This document shows positions 36,021-44,187 of a stretch of 56,499 nucleotides of DNA, piece after piece (the stretch's first letter is position 1; each line of letters opens with the position of its first letter). A model generated the notes under the pieces. That model ran no database searches, was not told where the DNA came from, and worked only from the letters and a program-made list of their open reading frames with translations. Position numbers and translations under genes: made by a program. Source of the DNA: a virus; the IMG/VR virus record IMGVR_UViG_3300023179_000129, positions 1 to 56,499 of that record; one strand, given 5' to 3'.

Positions 36021-38183
36021 TTAAATGTTTTTGAATCTTTCTAAGATAGCCTTAGCTTCTTTGTCTGAAATTTTTTCTTCTTGGATTAACATTTCATGAG
36101 AAACTAATTGTTTCGTATAGGATTCGTTTTTTTTGAGATTTCTAGTAGACCAGAAATGCTCAACTTGTGATTCAGTCATTAGGACTTCAGCAGGGTACAA
36201 TCTAGCTTGTGAAAGAATAGATTTTTTGCTTGAGTCTGTTAACTGTTCCCAGATTGGCTTAATGTTTTCAGGCATCAATCTGATAACTCTTGATTCAAGA
36301 GATTCATTTTTAGCTGACAGTGATTCCGCGATTAGACTCAGAACTTCTTTCTGAGAGAAATAACTTCTTTCGTTTATGTGAAGTTTAACAGATTCTTGTT
36401 CTTCGTCAGATAGTGCGTAGAAACTGTCTACTTGTGACTTGTTTAAGAACTTCAAGAAGTTCAAATCAGTCGATTCAGAAACTTTTCGTTTTTTAGCTTC
36501 TTCAATAAGTTTATTTATAGATTCTGATAATTCAGAATCGTCTTTTCCAGATACCAAGTAATCCCTTTCATTGTCTTCATCTTCTTCGTCTTTGTTTTTC
36601 CAAGCCTCTTTGTTTTTTGACGGGATTCCATTATACTCATAACCGTGATTTCGTCCTTTACCTTCTTCTTCTTCTACATTTTCAAAACCAGCAGCCGATA
36701 AAGAAGGAAACTCATGGCTCATTCCGCCATTTTCAAAAAGTCTCCCAGTTTTCGAATTCAATTTTTCAACAATCATACCTTGGTAGGAAATAGATTTATC
36801 TAGATTTTCAGCGATATACTCAGAATAAGCAATGTTGTCATCTAAGTGTTCTGCGATGTACTCAGAGTAAGCGATGTTCCCTTCAACGTGTTCCGCTAAG
36901 TATTCAGAGTAAGCGATTGAATTATCAACATGTTCTGCGATATATTCTGAATAAGCAATGTTTTTGTCTAAGTGTTCTGCGATATACTCAGAGTAAGCAA
37001 TGTTTTTGTCTAAGTGTTCTGCGATATACTCAGAGTAAGCAATGTTTTTGTCTAAGTTTTCTGCGATATACTCAGAGTAAGCAATGTTTTTGTCTAAGTT
37101 TTCTGCTAAATATTCTGAGTAAGAAATATTCTTATCTAAATTTTCAGCAATATACTCCGAATAAGAAATGTTTTTGTCTAAGTTTTCAGCAACATATTCT
37201 GAATAAGAAATGTTTCTGTCTAAGTTTTCTGCTAAGTACTCAGAATACTCGATATTCTTGTCTAGGTTTTCTGCGACATACTCTGTATAATTGATTGCTT
37301 TTTCAAGATTTTCCGCTAAATAGTCGTTGTGTCTAGCTAATTTTTGGGTTGTAGATTTAAGAGATTTATTTTCATTAACTACAACTTGAATTTTTTCAGC
37401 TAAATAATCTAAGTATTTAACTACTTGTGAATTAGTTGAATTTAATTCTTCGTAGTATTCTAATAACTGTTCCATTTTTCTTGGCGTCAAATTACCTTTT
37501 GATAAAGCAGTTTTAACTTCTTTTTTAGTTGAAGCCAACTCGTTGACTAGATATTGTGAATAATCAGTCAATTGTTTTTTGGTGACAAAATCGTTTGTGT
37601 TCATATTAAATAATTCATTTATTTTTGACTCGTCGGACATTTCATATATCCTAAAGTTGGTATTTTTGCTAAATCCTAAAGATTCATTCAGTGGTTTGAC
37701 ACTCATTCTAGCCGAAGCAAATCCTGGGTCAGCTACTATGTCGTAAGTAAAAAGTTTTTTTAATGAGACCGATCCATCTGATTCAGTCACCCCAGCCGCT
37801 CTGGAAGAAACAAAAACTGGACATCCGTCGTCAACTAACGCTCTGGCTTCTCTACCCCAGTAGGTGGTAAGTAATCTGATTTCACCCTCTACTTTATTTG
37901 AGTGTTTAACATAATTAACTTTTTCAATTATGTGAGATGCTCTAGCAAGTGATGTATCAAAAACATCCGGATGGTCAAATTCACCATAAACTGCACCAAG
38001 CGTGTTCATTCGCTCTTTCAACTCATCAAGCGCAGGTAAAAATTTATCAGCAGTATAGATTCTTTCGTTTCTATTTTTTATACCGAACTCTGTAAAAGTT
38101 CCACCCATAACGTATTCTTTTTTAGAAGAATTTTCCCTGATAAGAGATGATGTCGAATTTTCAACTATTAATACTGGTTTCAT
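36021..38183 (-). CDS. 21: Prohead protease fused to scaffold (gp21-gp22 type)
   Basis: This 720-residue fusion has a protease domain in residues 1-165, with G-E-F-D-H-P-D holding the catalytic His71 and V-F-V-S-S-R-A-A-G holding the catalytic Ser (126 or 127). From about 170 the chain is helical and scaffold-like. Residues 285-466 are 13 tandem 14-residue units of the form Y-S-E-Y-I-A-E-N-L-D-K-N-I-A. The C-terminus is acidic, then helical. Each unit contains a (I/L/V)-A-E site, close to the (L/I)-x-E consensus cut by T4 gp21. L-N-E-S (165-168) could release the protease. In T4 the protease (gp21) and scaffold (gp22) are separate genes. Confidence 0.88.
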   Translation of the reverse strand: MKPVLIVENSTSSLIRENSSKKEYVMGGTFTEFGIKNRNERIYTADKFLPALDELKERMNTLGAVYGEFDHPDVFDTSLARASHIIEKVNYVKHSNKVEGEIRLLTTYWGREARALVDDGCPVFVSSRAAGVTESDGSVSLKKLFTYDIVADPGFASARMSVKPLNESLGFSKNTNFRIYEMSDESKINELFNMNTNDFVTKKQLTDYSQYLVNELASTKKEVKTALSKGNLTPRKMEQLLEYYEELNSTNSQVVKYLDYLAEKIQVVVNENKSLKSTTQKLARHNDYLAENLEKAINYTEYVAENLDKNIEYSEYLAENLDRNISYSEYVAENLDKNISYSEYIAENLDKNISYSEYLAENLDKNIAYSEYIAENLDKNIAYSEYIAEHLDKNIAYSEYIAEHLDKNIAYSEYIAEHVDNSIAYSEYLAEHVEGNIAYSEYIAEHLDDNIAYSEYIAENLDKSISYQGMIVEKLNSKTGRLFENGGMSHEFPSLSAAGFENVEEEEGKGRNHGYEYNGIPSKNKEAWKNKDEEDEDNERDYLVSGKDDSELSESINKLIEEAKKRKVSESTDLNFLKFLNKSQVDSFYALSDEEQESVKLHINERSYFSQKEVLSLIAESLSAKNESLESRVIRLMPENIKPIWEQLTDSSKKSILSQARLYPAEVLMTESQVEHFWSTRNLKKNESYTKQLVSHEMLIQEEKISDKEAKAILERFKNI
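36786..37331 (-). repeat. 42-base coding tandem repeat (13 units) in the scaffold part
   Basis: Thirteen in-frame 42-base units with gradual divergence from end to end; the central ones (about 36950-37080) are nearly identical at the DNA level. They encode 14-residue helical units, each with a candidate protease site. Confidence 0.88.
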
Positions 38184-38243
38184 TTAAAATAATTATTTTT
38201 GTGGTTCGATATTATATATTCATACCTCTTTGGCTATATTTCA

Positions 38244-38280
38244 CAAAGGTGGATTTTTTATAGTTCAATGGAGACCTTTG
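38244..38280 (+). other. Inverted repeat in the protease-to-zinc-protein intergenic region
   Basis: CAAAGGT (38244-38250) and ACCTTTG (38274-38280) can form a 7-bp stem with a 23-base loop. It lies in the leader region between divergent genes. No T run follows; a regulatory role is possible but unsupported. Confidence 0.3.
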
Positions 38281-38357
38281 AGAATAAAAAGCCATGTAAA
38301 TTATAACACAGAGGTTATTTTAATTTTAATAAATAAAAAAAAATTACTGGATTTTTT

Positions 38358-38768
38358 ATGATTTTAACACGCGAAATTGGAGTGAGAATTACTGAGTCAA
38401 ATTTTTCATATTACGAAGACTTAGGTTATGAGGTATTTATAGGCGAAAACCTTATCATACCAATCGAGTTATTGTCAAAGGGTTCTCATTATAAGATTTT
38501 ATGTAAGTGTGATGGCTGTGCTATTGAAAAAGAAGTCATTTTCAAAAACTATATAAGTTATAATAATAATTGGGGGGAGTACTACTGCCGTAAATGTTCA
38601 GAATATAAAAGAAAAAACACGCTCAAGAAAAACTTAGGTGTCGAATATCCCATTCAAAATCTAAAGATAATGAAGAAAATGAAAAAAACTTTGGTGGAAA
38701 AATATGGGGTTGATAATATTTCAAAGATCTCAGAAAAAAAATATAAAAAGTCGATTAATCGCCAATGA
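38358..38768 (+). CDS. Zinc-binding protein related to homing-endonuclease N-terminal domains
   Basis: This 136-residue protein contains C-K-C-D-G-C (about residues 49-54) and C-R-K-C (about 77-80), a four-Cys zinc site. Repeats of the type K-K-N-L-G-V-E-Y-P-I-Q-N and V-E-K-Y-G-V-D-N-I-S follow. The same layout forms the DNA-recognition N-terminus of large phage Vsr-type or HNH homing endonucleases, in which several K-Y-G-V-x-N units continue towards a nuclease. Here the chain stops after two units with no nuclease, so it is a truncated or domesticated derivative. Its stop overlaps the next gene's ATG by four bases. Confidence 0.62.
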   Translation: MILTREIGVRITESNFSYYEDLGYEVFIGENLIIPIELLSKGSHYKILCKCDGCAIEKEVIFKNYISYNNNWGEYYCRKCSEYKRKNTLKKNLGVEYPIQNLKIMKKMKKTLVEKYGVDNISKISEKKYKKSINRQ

Positions 38769-39208
38769 TCAATCAGGTGCCCTTTTATATAAATTGTGAA
38801 AATTTGAGAATTGAAAATTATAATAAATTTCTTTCTAAATTCGACGAATGGTCGAAATTTAAAAGGGAAATAAACCTAAATTTTTTACTTAATTCACAAA
38901 CGAAGTTAGAATTTGAGGTAGAATTAGATAATAGTTCTTCTGTTTATTATGTTGGATTTTATGAGAACCCCCTTTTCACCAACACAGTTTTATTACAGAA
39001 ATCAGCGGCTATCATATCTAGTTTGAAGTTTATACTGGCCAAAAACTCTATAGAATCATTAGTTGTGAATTTAAATATACTTAGCACTACTTGGGGAAAA
39101 ACTCTAAAAGAAATGATAGAATCCGAGAATAAACCAGATCTTTTACAACAAATAGTAGATGGAGAGTTAGTCAACTTTTATTTTTTAGTAAATAAAAATA
39201 TTTCATGA
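38765..39208 (+). CDS. Protein of unknown function
   Basis: This 147-residue soluble protein has mixed alpha/beta segments and no recognised motif. It is coupled at both ends by four-base overlaps (ATGA) with the zinc protein before it and the unknown gene after it, so the three form one translational unit. The short operon sits between head genes transcribed from the opposite strand, which marks it as an insertion of accessory genes. Confidence 0.6.
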   Translation: MINQVPFYINCENLRIENYNKFLSKFDEWSKFKREINLNFLLNSQTKLEFEVELDNSSSVYYVGFYENPLFTNTVLLQKSAAIISSLKFILAKNSIESLVVNLNILSTTWGKTLKEMIESENKPDLLQQIVDGELVNFYFLVNKNIS

Positions 39209-39642
39209 AATTTTACAAATTTGAAACCAATCACACCCAAACCCAGTTTGATAAAATCGTACTTAAAATGACTCTGGTTGAGGCAGAACAGGTAGAGAAA
39301 TTATTCAAAAACATTGATTGTATTGAGTATACCAATAAATTAGGCAATGAGTGTTTGTTTGCTTCGCTAAATGATTCTGATTTTAGAATCATTTGTGAAC
39401 TATATGATAGATACTCTATTAAGTTCGATTTTTTAGATTTAACGGAGTCCGTTCTGTTTGACCTTCCAATTGATACTAAATTCAAGAACTCAAATGGTTC
39501 CCCTGTGTCCCTAAAAATAAAAAGATTAATGAAAAACTACAGAAAAAATTGGTTAAACTCTGACGTAGTTTTAGATAAAATCCTGGCATTGGGAATCAAA
39601 AGTTTGAATGAATTAGATTATACTATACTAAAACGTCACTAA
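39205..39642 (+). CDS. Protein of unknown function
   Basis: This 145-residue protein begins M-K-F-Y-K-F-E-T, only loosely like the shared N-terminal motif. The first 75 residues form a small alpha/beta domain and the C-terminus is a basic helical region (K-I-K-R-L-M-K-N-Y-R-K-N-W near residues 107-119). The final helix (K-I-L-A-L-G-I-K-S-L-N-E-L-D) resembles helix-hairpin-helix endings, which is not enough to assign a role. It is the last gene of a three-gene operon and ends five bases before the convergent portal gene. Confidence 0.58.
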   Translation: MKFYKFETNHTQTQFDKIVLKMTLVEAEQVEKLFKNIDCIEYTNKLGNECLFASLNDSDFRIICELYDRYSIKFDFLDLTESVLFDLPIDTKFKNSNGSPVSLKIKRLMKNYRKNWLNSDVVLDKILALGIKSLNELDYTILKRH

Positions 39643-39647
39643 AATCG

Positions 39648-41297
39648 TCAGAACTCAAACTCTCCACCACCGCCTGCTTCATCAGCAGGGGCTTCTTCTG
39701 CAGCAGGAGCCTCCTCTGTTGGTGCTTCGGCACCGGCTTCGGCACCGGCTTCGGCACCGGCTTCGGCACCGGCTTCGGCGCCGGCTTCAGCTGAACCAGC
39801 ACCAGAAGCATCTTTAGCCCAATATTTTTGGTTTTCGGCTTTTTCTTCAGGTGTCAACTTAAACACATTATCCATAATCCACTCAATATGGAAGTAAGGT
39901 TTTTCTCCATTCATAATACCAGTTAAAGTAGTTATAGCCTCTGCTCTTTTTGCAAGTGTGTTTATTTTCTTCCACTCTTCAAAGACTTGGTTAGTATAAA
40001 ATATCACATCAACAGAATTTAGAAATATCTCATCATCCTTTAGCTCTGGAAATTCTATTAACATCTGTAGCTTCAGTGGTTTTACTATCAGTTCTTTAAA
40101 TATTGTTCTAAGTCTCATAATGAAATTGTGAAATTTAATTTCATCTCTGGTCATTTCAGCAGCATCTGTGATTAAGTTTCCACCACCACCTTCAGCCTCA
40201 AGTCTTGTAAGAGGAATTTTAGAAGCTCTTTTAAGTGCCTGGTGAAACCATTTTAACATTGTTTCTTCATTTAAGTCATGTCCTTGTGGACCAACTAATT
40301 CCATTTGAGGCGTTCCAGCGTCCCCTTCAGGAAACCAAACTTGCTTGTTATAAGGTAAGTGTTTTGACCCGTTGATTGACAGAGTTCCAAGAGTATCATC
40401 CCATTCAACTTCTTCAGAATAGTCCTGTATCAGCTGGCCAATTTGTTCTTCGGCTCGTTGTCTCGAGAGTCCTTTTACTGGAATGACAAATTTTTGATAG
40501 ATAGTGGCATTAATCACATTATACATAATTCTTGTTTGTTCAAGAATTTTAAGTTGGTTGTAGGGTTTGATTAACCCCTCAACATAAGAGGTTTCAGAAT
40601 AATCGTTTTGTGTTGAGTAAGATATAAAAACTATTTGCGAATCTAAAAATATTCTTCTTAATTGGGGATCTTCTGGAAACTGAATCCAAAGATGACCAAC
40701 ATTGGGCTCATAAGCCGGTACTAATGTCTCAGGTCGTAATCTATTGAATCCTAAGATATTTTTCTTTTTATCGTCATAAATAAACTCAACAGCGATAAAA
40801 CCGTCTATTAAAAAATCTCTCATCATTTGCCAAGCTGTGATACTATCAGCAAAACCATACTTATTATAAAGTTTTTCAAAATATTCTATATACTTATCTT
40901 GAATTTCTTGTGGATAATCAGTTGGTAGAGGCCTTGGTGAGCAAAAGTCTCGTGTGTCGTTATAAACGATGGACTCGTCTGAGATAGAACTGACAAAGTC
41001 TCTTATTTCATCTTTAATTGAATATTCTCTTAGTATTCTTCTTTTATCAGCGTAAGCTTTATCTAAGTAAGGAATGGATTTCCTGTTAAGAACCGAAGCA
41101 ACAGCTCTCTGAGAAAAAAAATCATACATTGAATTTCCACGAGCTGAATAAGGATCTTCGTTGATTCCTATACCTACTTGATTTCTAATAATCATGTCGT
41201 CGTAGTTCATACCGTAGTTAGAAAGAGTTCTAAGGATTCTACTAAATAAACCCTTATTTTCTACAGGAGAGTTTAATCCTAAGTTATTATCAGCCAT
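39648..41297 (-). CDS. 20: Portal protein gp20
   Basis: This 549-residue portal forms the dodecameric ring at the head vertex. Typical gp20 landmarks are a central W-Q-M-M-R-D-F-L-I-D-G-F-I-A-V-E (about residues 161-176), R-L-R-P-E-T-L-V-P (about 192-200), the stem helices around P-L-T-R-L-E-A-E-G-G-G-G (about 361-372), and T-R-D-E-I-K-F-H-N-F-I-M-R-L-R (about 381-395). Residues about 499-549 are a low-complexity Ala-Glu-Gly repeat ending in E-F-E-F, absent from T4 gp20 (524). A promoter element lies about 23 bases upstream. Confidence 0.94.
   Translation of the reverse strand: MADNNLGLNSPVENKGLFSRILRTLSNYGMNYDDMIIRNQVGIGINEDPYSARGNSMYDFFSQRAVASVLNRKSIPYLDKAYADKRRILREYSIKDEIRDFVSSISDESIVYNDTRDFCSPRPLPTDYPQEIQDKYIEYFEKLYNKYGFADSITAWQMMRDFLIDGFIAVEFIYDDKKKNILGFNRLRPETLVPAYEPNVGHLWIQFPEDPQLRRIFLDSQIVFISYSTQNDYSETSYVEGLIKPYNQLKILEQTRIMYNVINATIYQKFVIPVKGLSRQRAEEQIGQLIQDYSEEVEWDDTLGTLSINGSKHLPYNKQVWFPEGDAGTPQMELVGPQGHDLNEETMLKWFHQALKRASKIPLTRLEAEGGGGNLITDAAEMTRDEIKFHNFIMRLRTIFKELIVKPLKLQMLIEFPELKDDEIFLNSVDVIFYTNQVFEEWKKINTLAKRAEAITTLTGIMNGEKPYFHIEWIMDNVFKLTPEEKAENQKYWAKDASGAGSAEAGAEAGAEAGAEAGAEAGAEAPTEEAPAAEEAPADEAGGGGEFEF
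39729..39800 (-). repeat. Short tandem repeat in the portal C-terminus (Ala-Glu-Ala-Gly)
   Basis: About six copies of the 12-base unit gccggcttcggc, in frame, encode an Ala-Glu-Ala-Gly string. The GC content is far above the surrounding DNA. Confidence 0.85.
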
Positions 41298-41319
41298 CTA
41301 GGTTAGTCAAAATTTAAGA

Positions 41320-41332
41320 TTATATATAAAAA
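41320..41332 (-). promoter_or_regulatory. AT-rich late-type promoter element before portal
   Basis: The minus strand reads tttttatatataa about 23 bases upstream of ATG 41297. Confidence 0.5.
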
Positions 41333-41348
41333 AGAGATGTTCCCAAAA

Positions 41349-41537
41349 TTAATTTTTAGGTGTAATTGTTATAACAGCTTGATACTCACCCTCAGTAATT
41401 GTTCTAAAACCTTCGAAAGAATATTCTATATCTAAATCTTTAATAGGAATCAACATCTCATCCAATTCCTCCTGAGAGAAGTCGCTGATATCTTGTGATT
41501 CATTTAAATGTTGTAAAAATTTGTGTAAATATTTCAT
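41349..41537 (-). CDS. Small protein with capsid-targeting-like N-terminus
   Basis: This 62-residue protein starts M-K-Y-L-H-K-F-L-Q-H-L-N-E-S, matching the shared motif and carrying an L-N-E-S site at residues 11-14. The rest is an acidic linker and a short beta segment. Its ATG overlaps the previous stop by one base (TAATG). Size and N-terminus are like T4 internal proteins IPI-IPIII or gp68-type core proteins, in which the leader is removed by gp21. Confidence 0.7.
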   Translation of the reverse strand: MKYLHKFLQHLNESQDISDFSQEELDEMLIPIKDLDIEYSFEGFRTITEGEYQAVITITPKN

Positions 41538-42235
41538 TATTTATTCTTGAGTTTTTTATCAAGTAGTTTCGCCAAATGGTCTCCAATAAAATAGTGCATG
41601 TTCTTTAATGTATCGGTCTCAAAAGTCACTATCTCATCCATAAATTTAAATTGGTATTTATAGGCATCAACTTCTTCTTCTTCACCTCGTTCTACTTTCC
41701 AAATAGTCAACTCTACATCGTAATTATTGTTGATGTTTATTTTAAAATCAAAAGTAGTTTTATCACACGGGGTAGTCTTAAACTTAGGTTGGTATTGGAC
41801 TTCAAAAATAGAATAATCAGTAATTTTTGCCCTTCTCATATAGTAATTAAGAAACATAGCAGGTGCTTCAACGAAGTCAGATAATATCTGTATATCTTCA
41901 CCAAAGTCTCGAGATTTAATTATATCCAACACTTTTTCTTTAAGATTTATTAGATTTTTAAATTCAATTTTGTGATAGACACAGTTAATGTCAAAAAGGT
42001 AAATAAAGTCATTTTCAATCAATAACTTTTTATCTATATCAACTTTAAATATAAACTTTGTATGTATGATAGAAACGTCTTCAGTTTCTAATCCCTGTAT
42101 AGAAACCACCATTTTGTAAAATTTCTGGTCTGAGCTAACTTCATAAACTATGTCAACCGACGAGGCTCTAGCATCTTCGTCTTCTGAAAACATATCTCTG
42201 AAAACTTCCTGAACTTCACTAACTTTTAACTCCAT
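41537..42235 (-). CDS. Protein of unknown function
   Basis: This 232-residue acidic protein has a high content of beta-type segments and no recognised motif. The start (M-E-L-K-V-S-E-V-Q) follows the nucleotidyltransferase stop by four bases, and its own stop overlaps the next ATG by one base. It thus sits in a tight four-gene minus-strand operon with the nucleotidyltransferase, a small tagged protein and probably the portal. Confidence 0.65.
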   Translation of the reverse strand: MELKVSEVQEVFRDMFSEDEDARASSVDIVYEVSSDQKFYKMVVSIQGLETEDVSIIHTKFIFKVDIDKKLLIENDFIYLFDINCVYHKIEFKNLINLKEKVLDIIKSRDFGEDIQILSDFVEAPAMFLNYYMRRAKITDYSIFEVQYQPKFKTTPCDKTTFDFKININNNYDVELTIWKVERGEEEEVDAYKYQFKFMDEIVTFETDTLKNMHYFIGDHLAKLLDKKLKNK

Positions 42236-42239
42236 AATC

Positions 42240-43004
42240 TTATTTAAATTGACTATCGTATAATTTTCTTTTAAGTTCCATAAAGCGGTCTATATAACCG
42301 TTTCTTCTTAGTAATTTAAAAATTAGATTACCAATTGAGAACTCACCACTTTCTGATTCAAGTCCGCTTTTTCTATAATCTTTGATTTTGTTCCAGACCT
42401 TTTTTATTCTATTTTCTAATTGACTGAATTCTTTGGTTTTCGAGTCTTCCTCAATTTCATCAATTAACATCATTAGTACTTTGGACTTTTCTTTTATCAT
42501 TCGTTCATTGGGTTTGAATTCAATTTTTTCAGGTATCTTTATCCATTTATTATTTTTTAGTGAAAAAACACCACCCATTTTTCCATCTTCGATTTCTTGT
42601 AGCATAACATCAGAATCTTGAATAGCAATCTCAACATCATATCCTTTTATTTTAATCTGATGAAGTGTATTCCACATTTTTTTTGCCAAATCACATAAAT
42701 TTTCTACTAATTCATATTCATCATCAACATCGATGAAGTCAATAATTATATGTAAATCAAAGTCAGAATATTTTTCAGACCAATTATAATTACAAAGAGA
42801 ACCACAAAGCACAATATCTTTTATTTTGGCTTGTAGATCGCATCCTTCATAAAAGTCTTTTGCAATAGTTATTAATTGCTTTCTTACCAGGTTATCAATC
42901 TCGAAGTCGTTCCATAACTTAGGGTTAAGGTCGTCTTGTAACCTAAATGATTTAATTGGAACAAATGCTCCTCTTTTTAGCTCATTAATCTTACTTATTC
43001 GCAT
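42240..43004 (-). CDS. Nucleotidyltransferase-fold protein
   Basis: This 254-residue protein has the Pol-beta/MNT nucleotidyltransferase core: V-L-C-G-S-L-C-N-Y-N-W (about residues 65-75) followed by K-Y-S-D-F-D-L-H (about 78-85). This is the G-S…D-x-D pattern, and V-E-I-A-I-Q-D (about 122-128) is a plausible third acidic strand. It may transfer NMP groups to a protein, RNA or small molecule. The N-terminus M-R-I-S-K-I-N-E-L carries an I-N-E site like other candidates for head targeting, though the motif is weaker. Related stand-alone enzymes occur in many large phages without a known substrate. Confidence 0.78.
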   Translation of the reverse strand: MRISKINELKRGAFVPIKSFRLQDDLNPKLWNDFEIDNLVRKQLITIAKDFYEGCDLQAKIKDIVLCGSLCNYNWSEKYSDFDLHIIIDFIDVDDEYELVENLCDLAKKMWNTLHQIKIKGYDVEIAIQDSDVMLQEIEDGKMGGVFSLKNNKWIKIPEKIEFKPNERMIKEKSKVLMMLIDEIEEDSKTKEFSQLENRIKKVWNKIKDYRKSGLESESGEFSIGNLIFKLLRRNGYIDRFMELKRKLYDSQFK

Positions 43005-43023
43005 AGTTATATGGTATTTGTAA

Positions 43024-43036
43024 GATATATATTAAA
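43024..43036 (-). promoter_or_regulatory. AT-rich late-type promoter element before nucleotidyltransferase
   Basis: The minus strand reads ttttaatatatat, about 20 bases upstream of ATG 43004. Confidence 0.5.
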
Positions 43037-43038
43037 AA

Positions 43039-44172
43039 TCAATATATGATTTTGTTAATCTGTTCTATAACCATATCAGAAGTAATGGCCTTTGTACATT
43101 CAAATTGCCTTTGTGTGCCTTTGTGAATTGGACACCAGTTCCAATCAGAAGCATTTAGTCGGTGGCTATTAAAGCATGAATTACAAACCGACTTATTTAT
43201 CACCCGAAGGGTTTTATCGGTGGTTTCAGAGTAAGTGTCGCTAAATCCTGAAATCAAAATGACTGGTAAATCACAAGCCCACGCTAACCAACTAAGTCCT
43301 GATCCAAGACCAATAAAAAATTGGCAAGTTTCTAAGTCAGATATCAATTGGTCCAAACTTTGAGCTGCGAATTTTTTTGCTCGTAGTGGTTGCTTATTTC
43401 CCATATAACCGTCTTCTTCTCGTGAGTAAATAACAACTTCATACCCTAAGGAATTTAAGTAATCCACTACCTGTTGCCAACCGTCGGGGTTGTTCCAATA
43501 TTTAGCCTGTGCGGTGGAATGAATTCCGATTCCTACTTTTTTAAGTTTCTGTGGACGTTTTAAATTTAACACCGGTCTAATTTCTTGTTGATCTAAACCC
43601 AAAATATCAGATGCGGTTTGTTGAAGTGAAGTTTTTCTAAAATCTTTTGGATTTTTATTGAAGTCCGGTTCATCGCCGTCATAAAACCAACCAATTCTAT
43701 ACTGAGCATAAATATTATGAACAACTTCTCCAGGGTTGACAAATTCAATATACGAGTAGTCTAATTTAAATAATTCGTTCAAAAATGTTGAAACTACCAC
43801 CTGACAATTATGTTTTTTTCTAAACTCTTCGACATATGGAAACCAGGCTATTGTGTCTCCAAGTGATTTTGATTCCAGACTGATAAATATTTTTTTATCT
43901 GTTAGATCTTGTTTGTAACTCCAGACTACTTCACCAGATGCATTCTCCAACTTAAGAGTCCATATCGCAAAGTATTTTTTATTGGCCTTAGCCCACATAC
44001 CGTTTGATATTTTTGTTCTAAAAAGAAGAATATCACCACTGAACATGTTAATAAAATATTCCGAATCAGGAAAATTATTTATCTCGACAAAAGGACCATC
44101 TACAAAGTTTATATTTACAGACGGACTGGGAAGCCTTATTATGTCGTCTTTTTTTTGGATATTGTTATACAT
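43039..44172 (-). CDS. Glycosyltransferase, TibC-like heptosyltransferase family
   Basis: This 377-residue GT-B enzyme resembles the autotransporter (strand-loop-strand) O-heptosyltransferases. It has F-I-S-L-E-S-K-S-L-G-D-T-I-A-W (about residues 95-109), N-P-G-E-V…Y-R-I-G-W, G-I-G-I-H-S-T-A-Q-A-K-Y-W-N (about 214-227), and an acceptor/nucleotide-site segment G-L-G-S-G-L-S-W-L-A-W-A. Near the C-terminus C-N-S-C…W-C…F-E-C gives four Cys in the order used for the iron finger of TibC. TibC-type enzymes put heptose on Ser/Thr of repeat proteins. Two genes upstream is a fibre with hundreds of Thr/Ser in Gly-Thr-Ser repeats, a natural substrate candidate. Confidence 0.85.
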   Translation of the reverse strand: MYNNIQKKDDIIRLPSPSVNINFVDGPFVEINNFPDSEYFINMFSGDILLFRTKISNGMWAKANKKYFAIWTLKLENASGEVVWSYKQDLTDKKIFISLESKSLGDTIAWFPYVEEFRKKHNCQVVVSTFLNELFKLDYSYIEFVNPGEVVHNIYAQYRIGWFYDGDEPDFNKNPKDFRKTSLQQTASDILGLDQQEIRPVLNLKRPQKLKKVGIGIHSTAQAKYWNNPDGWQQVVDYLNSLGYEVVIYSREEDGYMGNKQPLRAKKFAAQSLDQLISDLETCQFFIGLGSGLSWLAWACDLPVILISGFSDTYSETTDKTLRVINKSVCNSCFNSHRLNASDWNWCPIHKGTQRQFECTKAITSDMVIEQINKIIY

Positions 44173-44187
44173 GAGTTATTTATTTTT

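Noticed and set aside
36917-37294. Plus-strand Cys/Phe/Leu-rich frame opposite the scaffold repeats
   Set aside because: Antisense shadow of the 42-base coding repeat.
36786-37331. Regular direct repeats that might suggest a CRISPR array
   Set aside because: Units are contiguous, in frame and diverge gradually, with no unique spacers and no cas genes.
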